In this document: positions 1-5,291 of the stretch, piece after piece
Numbering within the stretch: the stretch's first letter is position 1
Layout of the letters: each line of letters opens with the position of its first letter
Assembly (NCBI GenBank): GCA_959608625.1
Contig: CAUHQV010000058.1
Location: 1-6,973 of the forward strand
Origin: an uncultured Flavobacteriales bacterium
GTDB lineage: Bacteria; Bacteroidota; Bacteroidia; Flavobacteriales; UBA1820
DNA length: 6,973 bases
Reading direction: 5' to 3'
Made by a program: the position numbers and the translations under genes
Notes under the pieces: generated by a model
The model's database searches: none
What the model was told of the DNA's origin: nothing
The model's input: the letters and a program-made list of their open reading frames with translations, nothing else

Positions 1-590
1 TATATCTCCCGTATCACCCGGCAGGGATTGCCGTAGGCCAGTACGCCGGAGGGGAGGGATTTGGTAACCACGCTGCCGGCGCCTATCGTTACATTATCGC
101 CTATTTCCACCCCCGGCAGGATGATGGAACCGCCGCCAATCCAGACGTTTCGGCCTATTTTTACGGGAGCCGTCAGGCATTTGCAGAACGTAAAATCCCC
201 GCTGCGTTTGTCCCCGAGCCTTTCCGAGGCCTTGATAGGGTGGAATACGGTGTAGATATGTACCCCCGGTGCGATCAAAGCGTTGTCGCCGATGGTAATG
301 GTGTTGCAGTCCAGCAAAGTACAGCCCATATTGATCTCGCAATTTTCGCCCAGGTGGATATTTTCTCCGTAGTCCACATAGAACGGTGCGGTGATCCAGG
401 TGTCGGCGCCCCGGCTGCCTAAAAGTTCATCGAGGATCCGCGCTTGTTCGCCTCGGTCTTCAATCGGGGTATTGTTATACAAGTGGGTGAGCCGTTTGCC
501 TTTGTGCCACATGGCCACCAGTTCGGCATCGCCGCAGTCGTAAGGCTCTCCGGCGAGCATCTTTTCTTTTTCGGTGCGGGAATATTCCAT
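1..590 (-). CDS. Sugar O-acetyltransferase, maltose/galactoside type (3' end cut by window edge)
   Basis: Translated from the ATG at 590, the frame stays open to the left edge and gives 196 residues (MEYSRTEKEKMLAGEPYDCG...). The N-terminal KMLAGEPYD segment is typical of the Maa/LacA/NodL family. From about residue 76 the protein shows left-handed beta-helix hexapeptide repeats (IHLGENCEI, ITIGDNALI, VKIGRNVWIGGGSIILPGVEIGDNVTIGAGSVV). The His of VFHPI (about H117) sits where the family's catalytic His lies. Family members transfer acetyl from acetyl-CoA to a sugar hydroxyl in the cytoplasm and act as trimers; the true acceptor cannot be read from the sequence. They are usually 185-200 residues long, so only a few C-terminal residues should be missing. 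The gene starts 49 nt after the cca stop on the same strand and could be co-transcribed, although it is also often a stand-alone accessory gene. The family is certain; the substrate is not. Confidence 0.93.
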   Translation of the reverse strand, partial: MEYSRTEKEKMLAGEPYDCGDAELVAMWHKGKRLTHLYNNTPIEDRGEQARILDELLGSRGADTWITAPFYVDYGENIHLGENCEINMGCTLLDCNTITIGDNALIAPGVHIYTVFHPIKASERLGDKRSGDFTFCKCLTAPVKIGRNVWIGGGSIILPGVEIGDNVTIGAGSVVTKSLPSGVLAYGNPCRVIREI

Positions 591-639
591 TTTCGGAAAA
601 TAAAGAGATTAGTAGTATAAGGAAAAGCCGTCTTCGGTA

Positions 640-2058
640 TTATTTCACCGGCGTGAGGCCCAGTTTCTTTCCTTCTTCGAGCATAAAAGCGAAAGCCGCA
701 TCGTATTCGTTGGGGATCACTCCGTCCAGGATCGCTTCGCGGATAGCGATCTTGATATCGCCTACAGGAGGGCTGGGGGGGATACCGAACGTGTCCATGA
801 TCACCTGGCCCGATACGGGGGGCTGCCATGCTGCCAGACGATCGCGTTCTTCGACCTCGGCCATGCGGGAGCGCACCAACGAGAAGTTTTTGAGGTATTT
901 GTTGCGGCGTGCCGCATTCTTGGTTGTGATATCCGCCTCGCAAAGCGTCATCAGGTCGCCGATATCCTCCCCGCCCTCGAAGAGCAGGCGGCGTACGGCC
1001 GAATCGGTCACTCCTTCGTCCGCTACGGCGATAGGCCGCGAGGACATGATGACCATTTTTTGCACGTATTTCAGTTCGCTGCCCAGTGGAAGCCGTAGCC
1101 GCCGGAATACTTTGGGGACCATTTTAGCGCCGCCCAGGTATTCGTGCCCATGGAAAGTCCAGCCGATCTTTTCGTTCCAGGCACGGGTAGGGGCCTTTCC
1201 GATGTCGTGAAACAGGGCCGCGTAACGAAGATATAAGTTGTCGGTGTTCCGGGCGATATTGTCGACCACTTCCAAGGTGTGGACAAAATTATCTTTATGG
1301 GATTGTCCGTGTTTTTCCATCGTTCCTTTCAGGGCGGTGAGTTCGGGCAGGATATAATCGAGCAAGCCTGCTTTATCCAGCAGGAAAAGGCCTGTGGATG
1401 GCCGGCGGGCCATCATGATCTTGTTCAGTTCACCCGTAATACGCTCGAACGAGATGATAGACAAGCGTTCGCGGTTGCGGCGGATGGCCTCGAACGATTC
1501 GGGGAATATGACAAACCCTAACTGGGTGGCAAAGCGGATGGCCCGCATCATGCGCAGCGGGTCGTCCGAATAGGTGATGTCCGGGTCGAGGGGGGTGCGG
1601 ATCAGTTTGGACCGCAGGTCTTCGATCCCGCCGAACGGGTCGAGCAGTTCGCCATAATCGGCTTTGTTCAGGCTCAGGGCCAAGGCGTTTATCGTAAAAT
1701 CCCGGCGGTTCTGGTCGTCCTCCAGCGTACCGTCTTCGACCACCGGCTTGCGGGAATTCCGGTCGTACGATTCCCGGCGCGCCCCGACAAATTCGAGCTC
1801 CACATCGCCGGCACGCAGCATGGCAGTGCCGAAATTCTTGAATACCTGTACCTTGCTGCTGCGGATGCGCTTGGAGACTTCCTGCGCCAGTTCTATGCCG
1901 CTGCCTACACATACTACGTCGATATCCTTCGGCTCGGCGCGGCCGAGCAGGCGGTCGCGTACATAGCCTCCTATCACATAGGCCGGATATCCGAGGGCCT
2001 CGGCCGCCCCGGCTATGCGGTGGAATATGTCGTCTTCTATGAATTCTTTATAATTCAA
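640..2058 (-). CDS. cca: CCA-adding tRNA nucleotidyltransferase with C-terminal HD domain
   Basis: This enzyme builds or repairs the 3' CCA end of tRNAs from CTP and ATP. Counting from a TTG start at 2058 (472 residues), the nucleotidyltransferase signature is GGYVRD (30-35) with the metal-binding DID (45-47). RRDFTINAL (118-126) and DDPLRMMRAIRF (165-176) are the head/neck motifs of class II CCA enzymes and poly(A) polymerases, and ERITGELNK (about 205-213) is another family motif. An HD phosphohydrolase-like domain follows (H260 in FVHTLEV, HDIGK at 284-288). The frame has no internal ATG upstream of the active site. ATGs at 2127 and 2163 are in frame, but those 23-35 extra residues are encoded by the inverted-repeat element at 2091-2459. 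Bacteroidales orthologues, as I recall them, begin at NYKE..., which matches TTG-2058, and a CAGG lies 5 nt upstream of that TTG. The function is secure; the start is the weak point. Confidence 0.93.
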   Translation of the reverse strand: MNYKEFIEDDIFHRIAGAAEALGYPAYVIGGYVRDRLLGRAEPKDIDVVCVGSGIELAQEVSKRIRSSKVQVFKNFGTAMLRAGDVELEFVGARRESYDRNSRKPVVEDGTLEDDQNRRDFTINALALSLNKADYGELLDPFGGIEDLRSKLIRTPLDPDITYSDDPLRMMRAIRFATQLGFVIFPESFEAIRRNRERLSIISFERITGELNKIMMARRPSTGLFLLDKAGLLDYILPELTALKGTMEKHGQSHKDNFVHTLEVVDNIARNTDNLYLRYAALFHDIGKAPTRAWNEKIGWTFHGHEYLGGAKMVPKVFRRLRLPLGSELKYVQKMVIMSSRPIAVADEGVTDSAVRRLLFEGGEDIGDLMTLCEADITTKNAARRNKYLKNFSLVRSRMAEVEERDRLAAWQPPVSGQVIMDTFGIPPSPPVGDIKIAIREAILDGVIPNEYDAAFAFMLEEGKKLGLTPVK

Positions 2059-2063
2059 AATAA

Positions 2064-2067
2064 CCTG
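2064..2067 (-). promoter_or_regulatory. Possible Shine-Dalgarno (CAGG) for the TTG start of cca
   Basis: On the minus strand CAGG is followed by TTATT and then the TTG at 2058, so the AGG lies 5 nt from the start codon. No similar purine motif sits at this distance before the in-frame ATGs at 2127 or 2163. Bacteroidota rely little on Shine-Dalgarno pairing, so this is modest support for the TTG start, not proof. Confidence 0.35.
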
Positions 2068-2090
2068 ATTCGAATTGTGTTTAAAATAAT

Positions 2091-2108
2091 GTCGGTTTTT
2101 ACCGTAAA
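2091..2108 (+). repeat. Left terminal inverted repeat of the intergenic element
   Basis: GTCGGTTTTTACCGTAAA is the exact reverse complement of 2442-2459. It contains a small palindrome, CGGT-TTTT-ACCG. Beyond the 18 bp the match decays inward (TTCTTTT against GCGTTTT). On the minus strand this copy reads as IYGKNRH-like codons within the extended cca frame. Confidence 0.8.
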
Positions 2109-2347
2109 TTCTTTTACTAACATTCATTTGTCTTGCCAAAAGGGCCGTGCTCGGCCGGAGCAAGATAAAGAACCGTTCCGCGACACCAGTCGCCCCAGCG
2201 CTTGCTTCCGCTAGGCGGTGGAAACAAACGCTCCGGGCGGGAGAACGAAAAGGGCCGCTGCGTTTGCGAGCGAACAGCCCCGGAAGGGCCGGGACACGAC
2301 GCCCGATGCTTTAAGGCTCTTTCGGGGCGTCAGTAAGCGAAGCAAAC

Positions 2348-2416
2348 CATCCGGCCCGCAGGCTGTTTTCTTTGCCACTTTCTTTTGCTGGCTCAAAAGA
2401 AAGTGGAGTCCGGATG
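2348..2416. repeat. Long two-tier hairpin with a perfect 13-bp stem
   Basis: CCACTTTCTTTTG (2375-2387) pairs perfectly with CAAAAGAAAGTGG (2394-2406) across a 6-nt loop. Outside it, CATCCGG (2348-2354) pairs with CCGGATG (2410-2416). There is no U run directly after the stem in either direction, so it does not look like a standard intrinsic terminator. Palindromes of the form CCACTTTCTTTTG...CAAAAGAAAGTGG are, from memory, a common multicopy intergenic sequence in bacterial genomes; copy number here cannot be judged from one window. Confidence 0.75.
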
Positions 2417-2441
2417 ACCCCGGCGAGGCGGGAGAAAACGC

Positions 2442-2459
2442 TTTACGGTAAAAACCGAC
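2442..2459 (-). repeat. Right terminal inverted repeat of the intergenic element
   Basis: TTTACGGTAAAAACCGAC is the exact complement of the copy at 2091-2108. It ends 4 bp before the tsaC stop codon (2464-2466), so the element abuts tsaC without damaging it. Confidence 0.8.
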
Positions 2460-2463
2460 GATA

Positions 2464-3051
2464 TTATTTCCGGATAATCGTCACCCGGCAGTCGTCCGTC
2501 AACTTGATGATGGTCGACGCCTGGGCTTTGCGGGTATCGTTCCGTCGGTAATCTACCACATAATCGACTCCGGAGAGAATCTCGGGGTCTATCTCGTCGA
2601 AACAGGCCGGGGAAGACTGGCCGCTCACGTTGGCGGAGGTCGATATCAAGGGACGTTTCATCAGTTCCAACAGACGGCGGCAGAACGGGTCGCTCGTCAC
2701 ACGGATGCCAAGGCTTCCGTCCTCGGCCAGGGCATTTTTGGCCACCCCAATAGGATGGTCGTAGATGATGGTCACCGGGCGCTCCGAATATTTCAGGATA
2801 TCCCATGCAGGCTCAGGGACTATTTTTACCGTCCGCAGCAATCCCTGTTCGGAACCCACCAGTACGATCAGGCTCTTGCTCTCCGCCCGTTTTTTCAGCG
2901 CGAACACTTTTTCGATGGCCTTTTCGTCCGCCGCGTCGCAGCCTATGCCCCAGATCGTATCCGTAGGGTAGACGATGATCCCTCCCTGGCGGATAACTTC
3001 GGCAGCCTTCTGCGCCTCACGTTCGATAATGGCTTTATCGTTTATTTCCAT
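2464..3051 (-). CDS. tsaC: L-threonylcarbamoyladenylate synthase (TsaC/Sua5/YrdC family)
   Basis: The 195-residue protein is a single YrdC-like domain, the short TsaC form without the extra Sua5 C-terminal domain. It makes threonylcarbamoyl-AMP from threonine, bicarbonate and ATP, the first step of t6A37 modification of ANN-decoding tRNAs in the cytoplasm. Visible hallmarks are GGIIVYPTDTIWGIGCDA (23-40), the basic substrate-binding stretch ALKKRAESKSLIVLV (51-65), SLGIRVTSDPFCRRLL (113-128) and STSANVSGQ (137-145). Its ATG overlaps the end of the upstream GT2 gene by 10 nt (ATGGAAATAA contains the GT2 stop TAA), which suggests translational coupling and one transcript. No frameshift or missing motif is seen. 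The downstream side is occupied by the inverted-repeat element 4 bp after the stop. YciO-type paralogues of other function exist, but the KR...K and STSAN motifs favour TsaC. Confidence 0.93.
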   Translation of the reverse strand: MEINDKAIIEREAQKAAEVIRQGGIIVYPTDTIWGIGCDAADEKAIEKVFALKKRAESKSLIVLVGSEQGLLRTVKIVPEPAWDILKYSERPVTIIYDHPIGVAKNALAEDGSLGIRVTSDPFCRRLLELMKRPLISTSANVSGQSSPACFDEIDPEILSGVDYVVDYRRNDTRKAQASTIIKLTDDCRVTIIRK

Positions 3052-3773
3052 TTCTTGAACCAGGAATTGACTTTAAGGCGTACCACGCCGAAAGCAGCCT
3101 CGAAGAAGATACCTCCGCTCATTTTCGAGGTGCCGGCCGTCCGGTCGGTGAACACGATGGGCACTTCCACGATGTTGAAGCCGTATTTCCACGCCCGGAA
3201 TTTCATTTCTATCTGGAATGCATAGCCCACGAATTTCACCTGGGACAGGTCTATCTTGCGCAACACTTCCGCCCGGTAGCATACGAACCCGGCCGTTGCG
3301 TCGTTGATGCGCATCCCAGTGATCGTCCGCACGTATTTAGACGCGAAATAGGACATCAGCACCCGACGCATGGGCCAGTTGATCACGTTCACACCACATA
3401 CATACCGGGAGCCTACGGCTACGTCCGCCCCGTCGTCATGGCAGGCGGCGTACAGGCGGGGAAGGTCGGCCGGATTGTGCGAGAAATCCGCATCCATTTC
3501 GATCATGTATGGGTATCCGTGTTCCAACGCCCAATTGAACCCGGCGATATAAGCGCGGCCCAACCCATTCTTTTCGTTGCGGGACAGCAGGTGCAGGCGG
3601 TCGGGGAATTCCCGCTGGAGCCTTTTCACCACATCGGCTGTGCCGTCCGGGGAATTGTCGTCCACGATCAGGATGTCGAACTGGGGGGAAGGGATATTAA
3701 TCACCGCCAGGATGATGTTCTCGACGTTCTCTATTTCGTTGTAAGTAGGTATGATAACCAGGGGCTTGTCCAT
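3042..3773 (-). CDS. Polyprenol (dolichol)-phosphate mannosyltransferase-like GT2 glycosyltransferase
   Basis: Read from the ATG at 3773 the protein has 243 residues and starts MDKPLVIIPTYNEIENVENI. It has a GT-A fold of family GT2: PTYNE (9-13), VDDNSPDGT (37-45), the GLGRAYIAGF acceptor/phosphate segment (70-79), the metal-binding DADFSH (94-99) and GSRY (121-124). This set is characteristic of Dpm1-type enzymes that load mannose from GDP-mannose onto a polyprenyl phosphate at the cytoplasmic face of the membrane. No transmembrane segment follows the catalytic domain, so it resembles the short soluble Dpm1 form rather than the GtrB/ArnC type. An ATG at 3812 is in frame, but it lies upstream of the -7 box at 3800-3807, so 3773 is preferred. 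It heads the minus-strand genes and overlaps tsaC by 10 nt. The sugar and lipid are inferred from the family. Confidence 0.9.
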   Translation of the reverse strand: MDKPLVIIPTYNEIENVENIILAVINIPSPQFDILIVDDNSPDGTADVVKRLQREFPDRLHLLSRNEKNGLGRAYIAGFNWALEHGYPYMIEMDADFSHNPADLPRLYAACHDDGADVAVGSRYVCGVNVINWPMRRVLMSYFASKYVRTITGMRINDATAGFVCYRAEVLRKIDLSQVKFVGYAFQIEMKFRAWKYGFNIVEVPIVFTDRTAGTSKMSGGIFFEAAFGVVRLKVNSWFKKWK

Positions 3774-3794
3774 ATATGCGCATTTTGCTATTGA
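3774..3794 (+). repeat. 21-bp near-perfect direct repeat, copy 1
   Basis: This copy begins ATATGCGCATTTT and matches 3844-3864 at 19 of 21 positions; the copies are offset by 70 bp. It contains the 8-bp palindrome ATGCGCAT (3776-3783). It lies between the inferred start of the GT2 transcript and the GT2 start codon. Confidence 0.7.
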
Positions 3795-3799
3795 CAGGA

Positions 3800-3807
3800 C
3801 AAAATTA
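3800..3807 (-). promoter_or_regulatory. Bacteroidota -7 promoter box (TAATTTTG) for the GT2-tsaC genes
   Basis: On the minus strand TAATTTTG fits the TAnnTTTG -7 consensus of the Bacteroidota housekeeping sigma factor. It would place the transcript start around 3793, giving a 5' leader of about 20 nt before the ATG at 3773. I find no convincing TTG at the usual -33 spacing. Confidence 0.5.
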
Positions 3808-3843
3808 CGCATTATATCCGTTTGGCGCGTCTAAAAAATTTCG

Positions 3844-3864
3844 ATATGCGCATTTTACTTTTGA
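3844..3864 (+). repeat. 21-bp near-perfect direct repeat, copy 2
   Basis: This is the second copy of the sequence at 3774-3794, with ATGCGCAT at 3846-3853. Its right part is the dapF -7 box itself, so anything bound to the palindrome would sit directly on the dapF promoter. Confidence 0.7.
3856..3863 (+). promoter_or_regulatory. Bacteroidota -7 promoter box (TACTTTTG) for the dapF operon
   Basis: TACTTTTG matches TAnnTTTG exactly and lies 40 bp before the dapF ATG, giving an expected leader of about 34 nt that is A-rich just before the start codon. The nearest upstream TTTG (3821-3824) is about 31 nt away, longer than the usual -33/-7 spacing, so the -33 element is unclear. Confidence 0.5.
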
Positions 3865-3903
3865 TTTATTATAGCGACATTTACCGCCGGAAAAAGAAAA
3901 TAC

Positions 3904-4737
3904 ATGAAACTGGAATTCTCGAAATATCAGGGCGCCGGGAACGATTTCGTGCTGGTGGACGACCGCCGGGGAATTTTCCCCCGGAAAGACACTTCGCTGG
4001 TCGAACGTATGTGCGACCGCCGCTATGGCATCGGTGCAGACGGGCTGATCCTGCTCCGCCGTGACGACGAGGCCGATTTTACCATGGTATATTACAATAG
4101 CGACGGTAGGGAAAGTACGATGTGCGGCAATGGCGGCCGCTGTATCGCGGCCTTTGCGCGCGATCTGGGCATCGGGGACGGCCGCTCTGTTACATTCCGG
4201 GCGGTGGACGGCATGCACCGGGCAGTATTCGAGGGAAAGGCCGTGCAATTGGGTATGAACGACGTAACGGCTGTGACAGGGATGGAAGGCACTATTTCGT
4301 ATGATGGTATTACTCCTCTGTGGAACTGTTTCCTCGATACGGGCTCTCCGCATTATGTATCGATGATACAGGAAGGTTTGGAGTCGCTGGACGTAGCCCG
4401 CTTCGGCCGGGCTATCCGCAATAACGATCATTTCGGCCCCAGAGGCGGTACGAACGTCAATTTCGTCCAGCAGGAGAACGGGAAGCTGGCCCTGCGCACG
4501 TACGAACGCGGGGTGGAGGATGAAACCCTCGCCTGCGGGACGGGTACGGTCGCGGCGGCGGTGGCGGCCCATTACATGGGGATCGTACCGGATGAAAAGG
4601 TACTCTTAAAGGCTCGGGGAGGAGACTTGGAAGTGGAATTTCGATCGGAAGGAAATGGCCGTTACACGGGTATCCGGCTTACCGGGCCGGCAGAAAAAGT
4701 ATTCGACGGGATTTTTACTAATGAAAAGGAACGATGA
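3904..4737 (+). CDS. dapF: Diaminopimelate epimerase
   Basis: This is a 277-residue, PLP-independent epimerase that converts LL-diaminopimelate to meso-diaminopimelate, the last step before peptidoglycan cross-bridge use or lysine formation. Both catalytic cysteines are present in their motifs: C74 in STMCGNGGRC and C211 in ETLACGTGT. Other family signatures are the N-terminal KYQGAGNDFVLVDD (7-20), RRYGIGADGLILL (39-51), YYNSDG (63-68), GSPHYV (147-152) and the RGGTNVNFV segment (180-188). The two-lobed DapF fold and the normal family length of about 260-280 residues are respected. It is the first gene of a plus-strand operon; its TGA overlaps the next ATG (ATGA at 4734-4737). The ATG at 3904 is well placed behind the -7 box at 3856-3863, and homology begins within a few residues of it. 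Confidence 0.97.
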   Translation: MKLEFSKYQGAGNDFVLVDDRRGIFPRKDTSLVERMCDRRYGIGADGLILLRRDDEADFTMVYYNSDGRESTMCGNGGRCIAAFARDLGIGDGRSVTFRAVDGMHRAVFEGKAVQLGMNDVTAVTGMEGTISYDGITPLWNCFLDTGSPHYVSMIQEGLESLDVARFGRAIRNNDHFGPRGGTNVNFVQQENGKLALRTYERGVEDETLACGTGTVAAAVAAHYMGIVPDEKVLLKARGGDLEVEFRSEGNGRYTGIRLTGPAEKVFDGIFTNEKER

Positions 4738-5291
4738 TAAGGCTTCAATCGAAAAAACTAATACTCAGGGCCCTGGAGCCCGACGATCTGTCGTATTTCA
4801 TGCAGGTGGAGAACGATTCGGATATGTGGAGCGTATGCGATACCCGGGTGCCGTTCTCCCGGTTCACCCTGGAAAAGATACTGGAGGCAAGGGTTCCAGA
4901 CTTCTTTGCCGAGAGGCAGTTACGTCTGGTGATCTGCCTGCGCCGGGGAGGCCGTGCCGTAGGGTTTGCCGACCTGTTCGAATTTTCCCCCCTGCACCGC
5001 AGGGCCGGGGTGGGAGTCGTTATATACCCGGCCGGAGAGCGGGGAAAAGGCTATGCCGACGAAGCCCTGACATTGGTGATGGGCTATGCTTTCAGTGCGT
5101 TCAACCTGCACCAGCTTTGGGCGGAAGTCCCCGAAACCAACGAAAAATCCAAGGCGTTGTTCGACAGGCTGGGCTTCAGCCTGTGCGGGATCAACCGCGA
5201 CTGGTTGCTGGCAGATGGCCAGTATACCGACGTAAACGTATATCAGATCATGGCCGATGAATTTGCGGCCCGTAATCCGGAAAAACCATAA
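4734..5291 (+). CDS. GNAT-family N-acetyltransferase (RimJ/RimL/SpeG-like)
   Basis: This is a 185-residue single-domain GCN5-related acetyltransferase. The opening MIRLQSKKLILRALEPDDL is the usual beta1-alpha1 start of the RimJ/RimL/SpeG group (Acetyltransf_3-like). The acetyl-CoA pyrophosphate-binding motif A is seen as AGERGKGYADEAL (100-112; R/QxxGxG/A pattern), and motif B as NEKSKALFDRLGF (136-148). The substrate could be a protein N-terminus, a polyamine, an amino acid or an amino sugar; nothing in the sequence decides this. The gene is held between dapF (4-nt ATGA overlap) and mltG (1-nt TAATG overlap), so all three should be translated as a coupled unit, and a cell-wall-linked substrate is an inference from that position. 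No signal peptide or membrane segment is visible, so the product is cytoplasmic. Confidence 0.92.
   Translation: MIRLQSKKLILRALEPDDLSYFMQVENDSDMWSVCDTRVPFSRFTLEKILEARVPDFFAERQLRLVICLRRGGRAVGFADLFEFSPLHRRAGVGVVIYPAGERGKGYADEALTLVMGYAFSAFNLHQLWAEVPETNEKSKALFDRLGFSLCGINRDWLLADGQYTDVNVYQIMADEFAARNPEKP

Larger units (their letters stand above)
2091..2459. repeat. Structured intergenic element with 18-bp terminal inverted repeats (MITE-like)
   Basis: The 400-bp gap between tsaC and cca is filled by one non-coding element. It is bounded by perfect 18-bp inverted repeats (GTCGGTTTTTACCGTAAA at 2091-2108 and its complement at 2442-2459). Inside are consecutive hairpins: 2143-2156 (5-bp stem, GGCCG/CGGCC), 2180-2193 (5 bp, GCGAC/GTCGC), 2262-2275 (5 bp with one wobble), 2279-2293 (5 bp, CCCGG/CCGGG), 2298-2331 (7 bp, GACGCCC/GGGCGTC), and a long one at 2348-2416. 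The string GGCGGGAGAA occurs twice in the same orientation, near 2237 and 2428. No transposase, no convincing protein and no obvious direct target duplication is present. Reading it as a non-autonomous mobile or dispersed repeat is inference; a structured RNA within the tsaC-cca transcript is the main alternative. Confidence 0.6.

Noticed and set aside
419..943. A 174-codon minus-strand frame between cca and the acetyltransferase
   Set aside because: It is an out-of-frame reading of two recognised genes; its tail even crosses the sugar acetyltransferase start region in the wrong frame.
653..1210. A 185-codon plus-strand frame antisense to cca
   Set aside because: It is Ser/Arg-rich and motif-free, and it lies entirely opposite the HD-domain part of cca.
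2091..2108. CGGT-TTTT-ACCG inside the inverted ends as an intrinsic terminator for tsaC
   Set aside because: The stem is only 4 bp and no U tract follows it, so it is too weak; the long pairing with the other end is the better explanation.
2091..2459. CRISPR array or tandem repeat array between tsaC and cca
   Set aside because: The repeats are inverted and all different from each other; there is no regular direct repeat with spacers and no cas gene nearby.
3774..3903. A small gene in the divergent intergenic region
   Set aside because: The only frames are short extensions of, or overlaps with, the flanking genes, and the region carries promoter boxes on both strands instead.
3805..4572. A 255-codon open frame on the minus strand opposite dapF
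   Set aside because: It lies antisense to a clear diaminopimelate epimerase, shows no domain motif, and is explained by codon bias in GC-rich DNA.
4655..5260. A 201-codon plus-strand frame spanning the dapF end and the GNAT gene
   Set aside because: Its Arg/Gly/Pro-rich translation has no family motif, while the other frame encodes a well-formed GNAT enzyme with proper start and stop overlaps.
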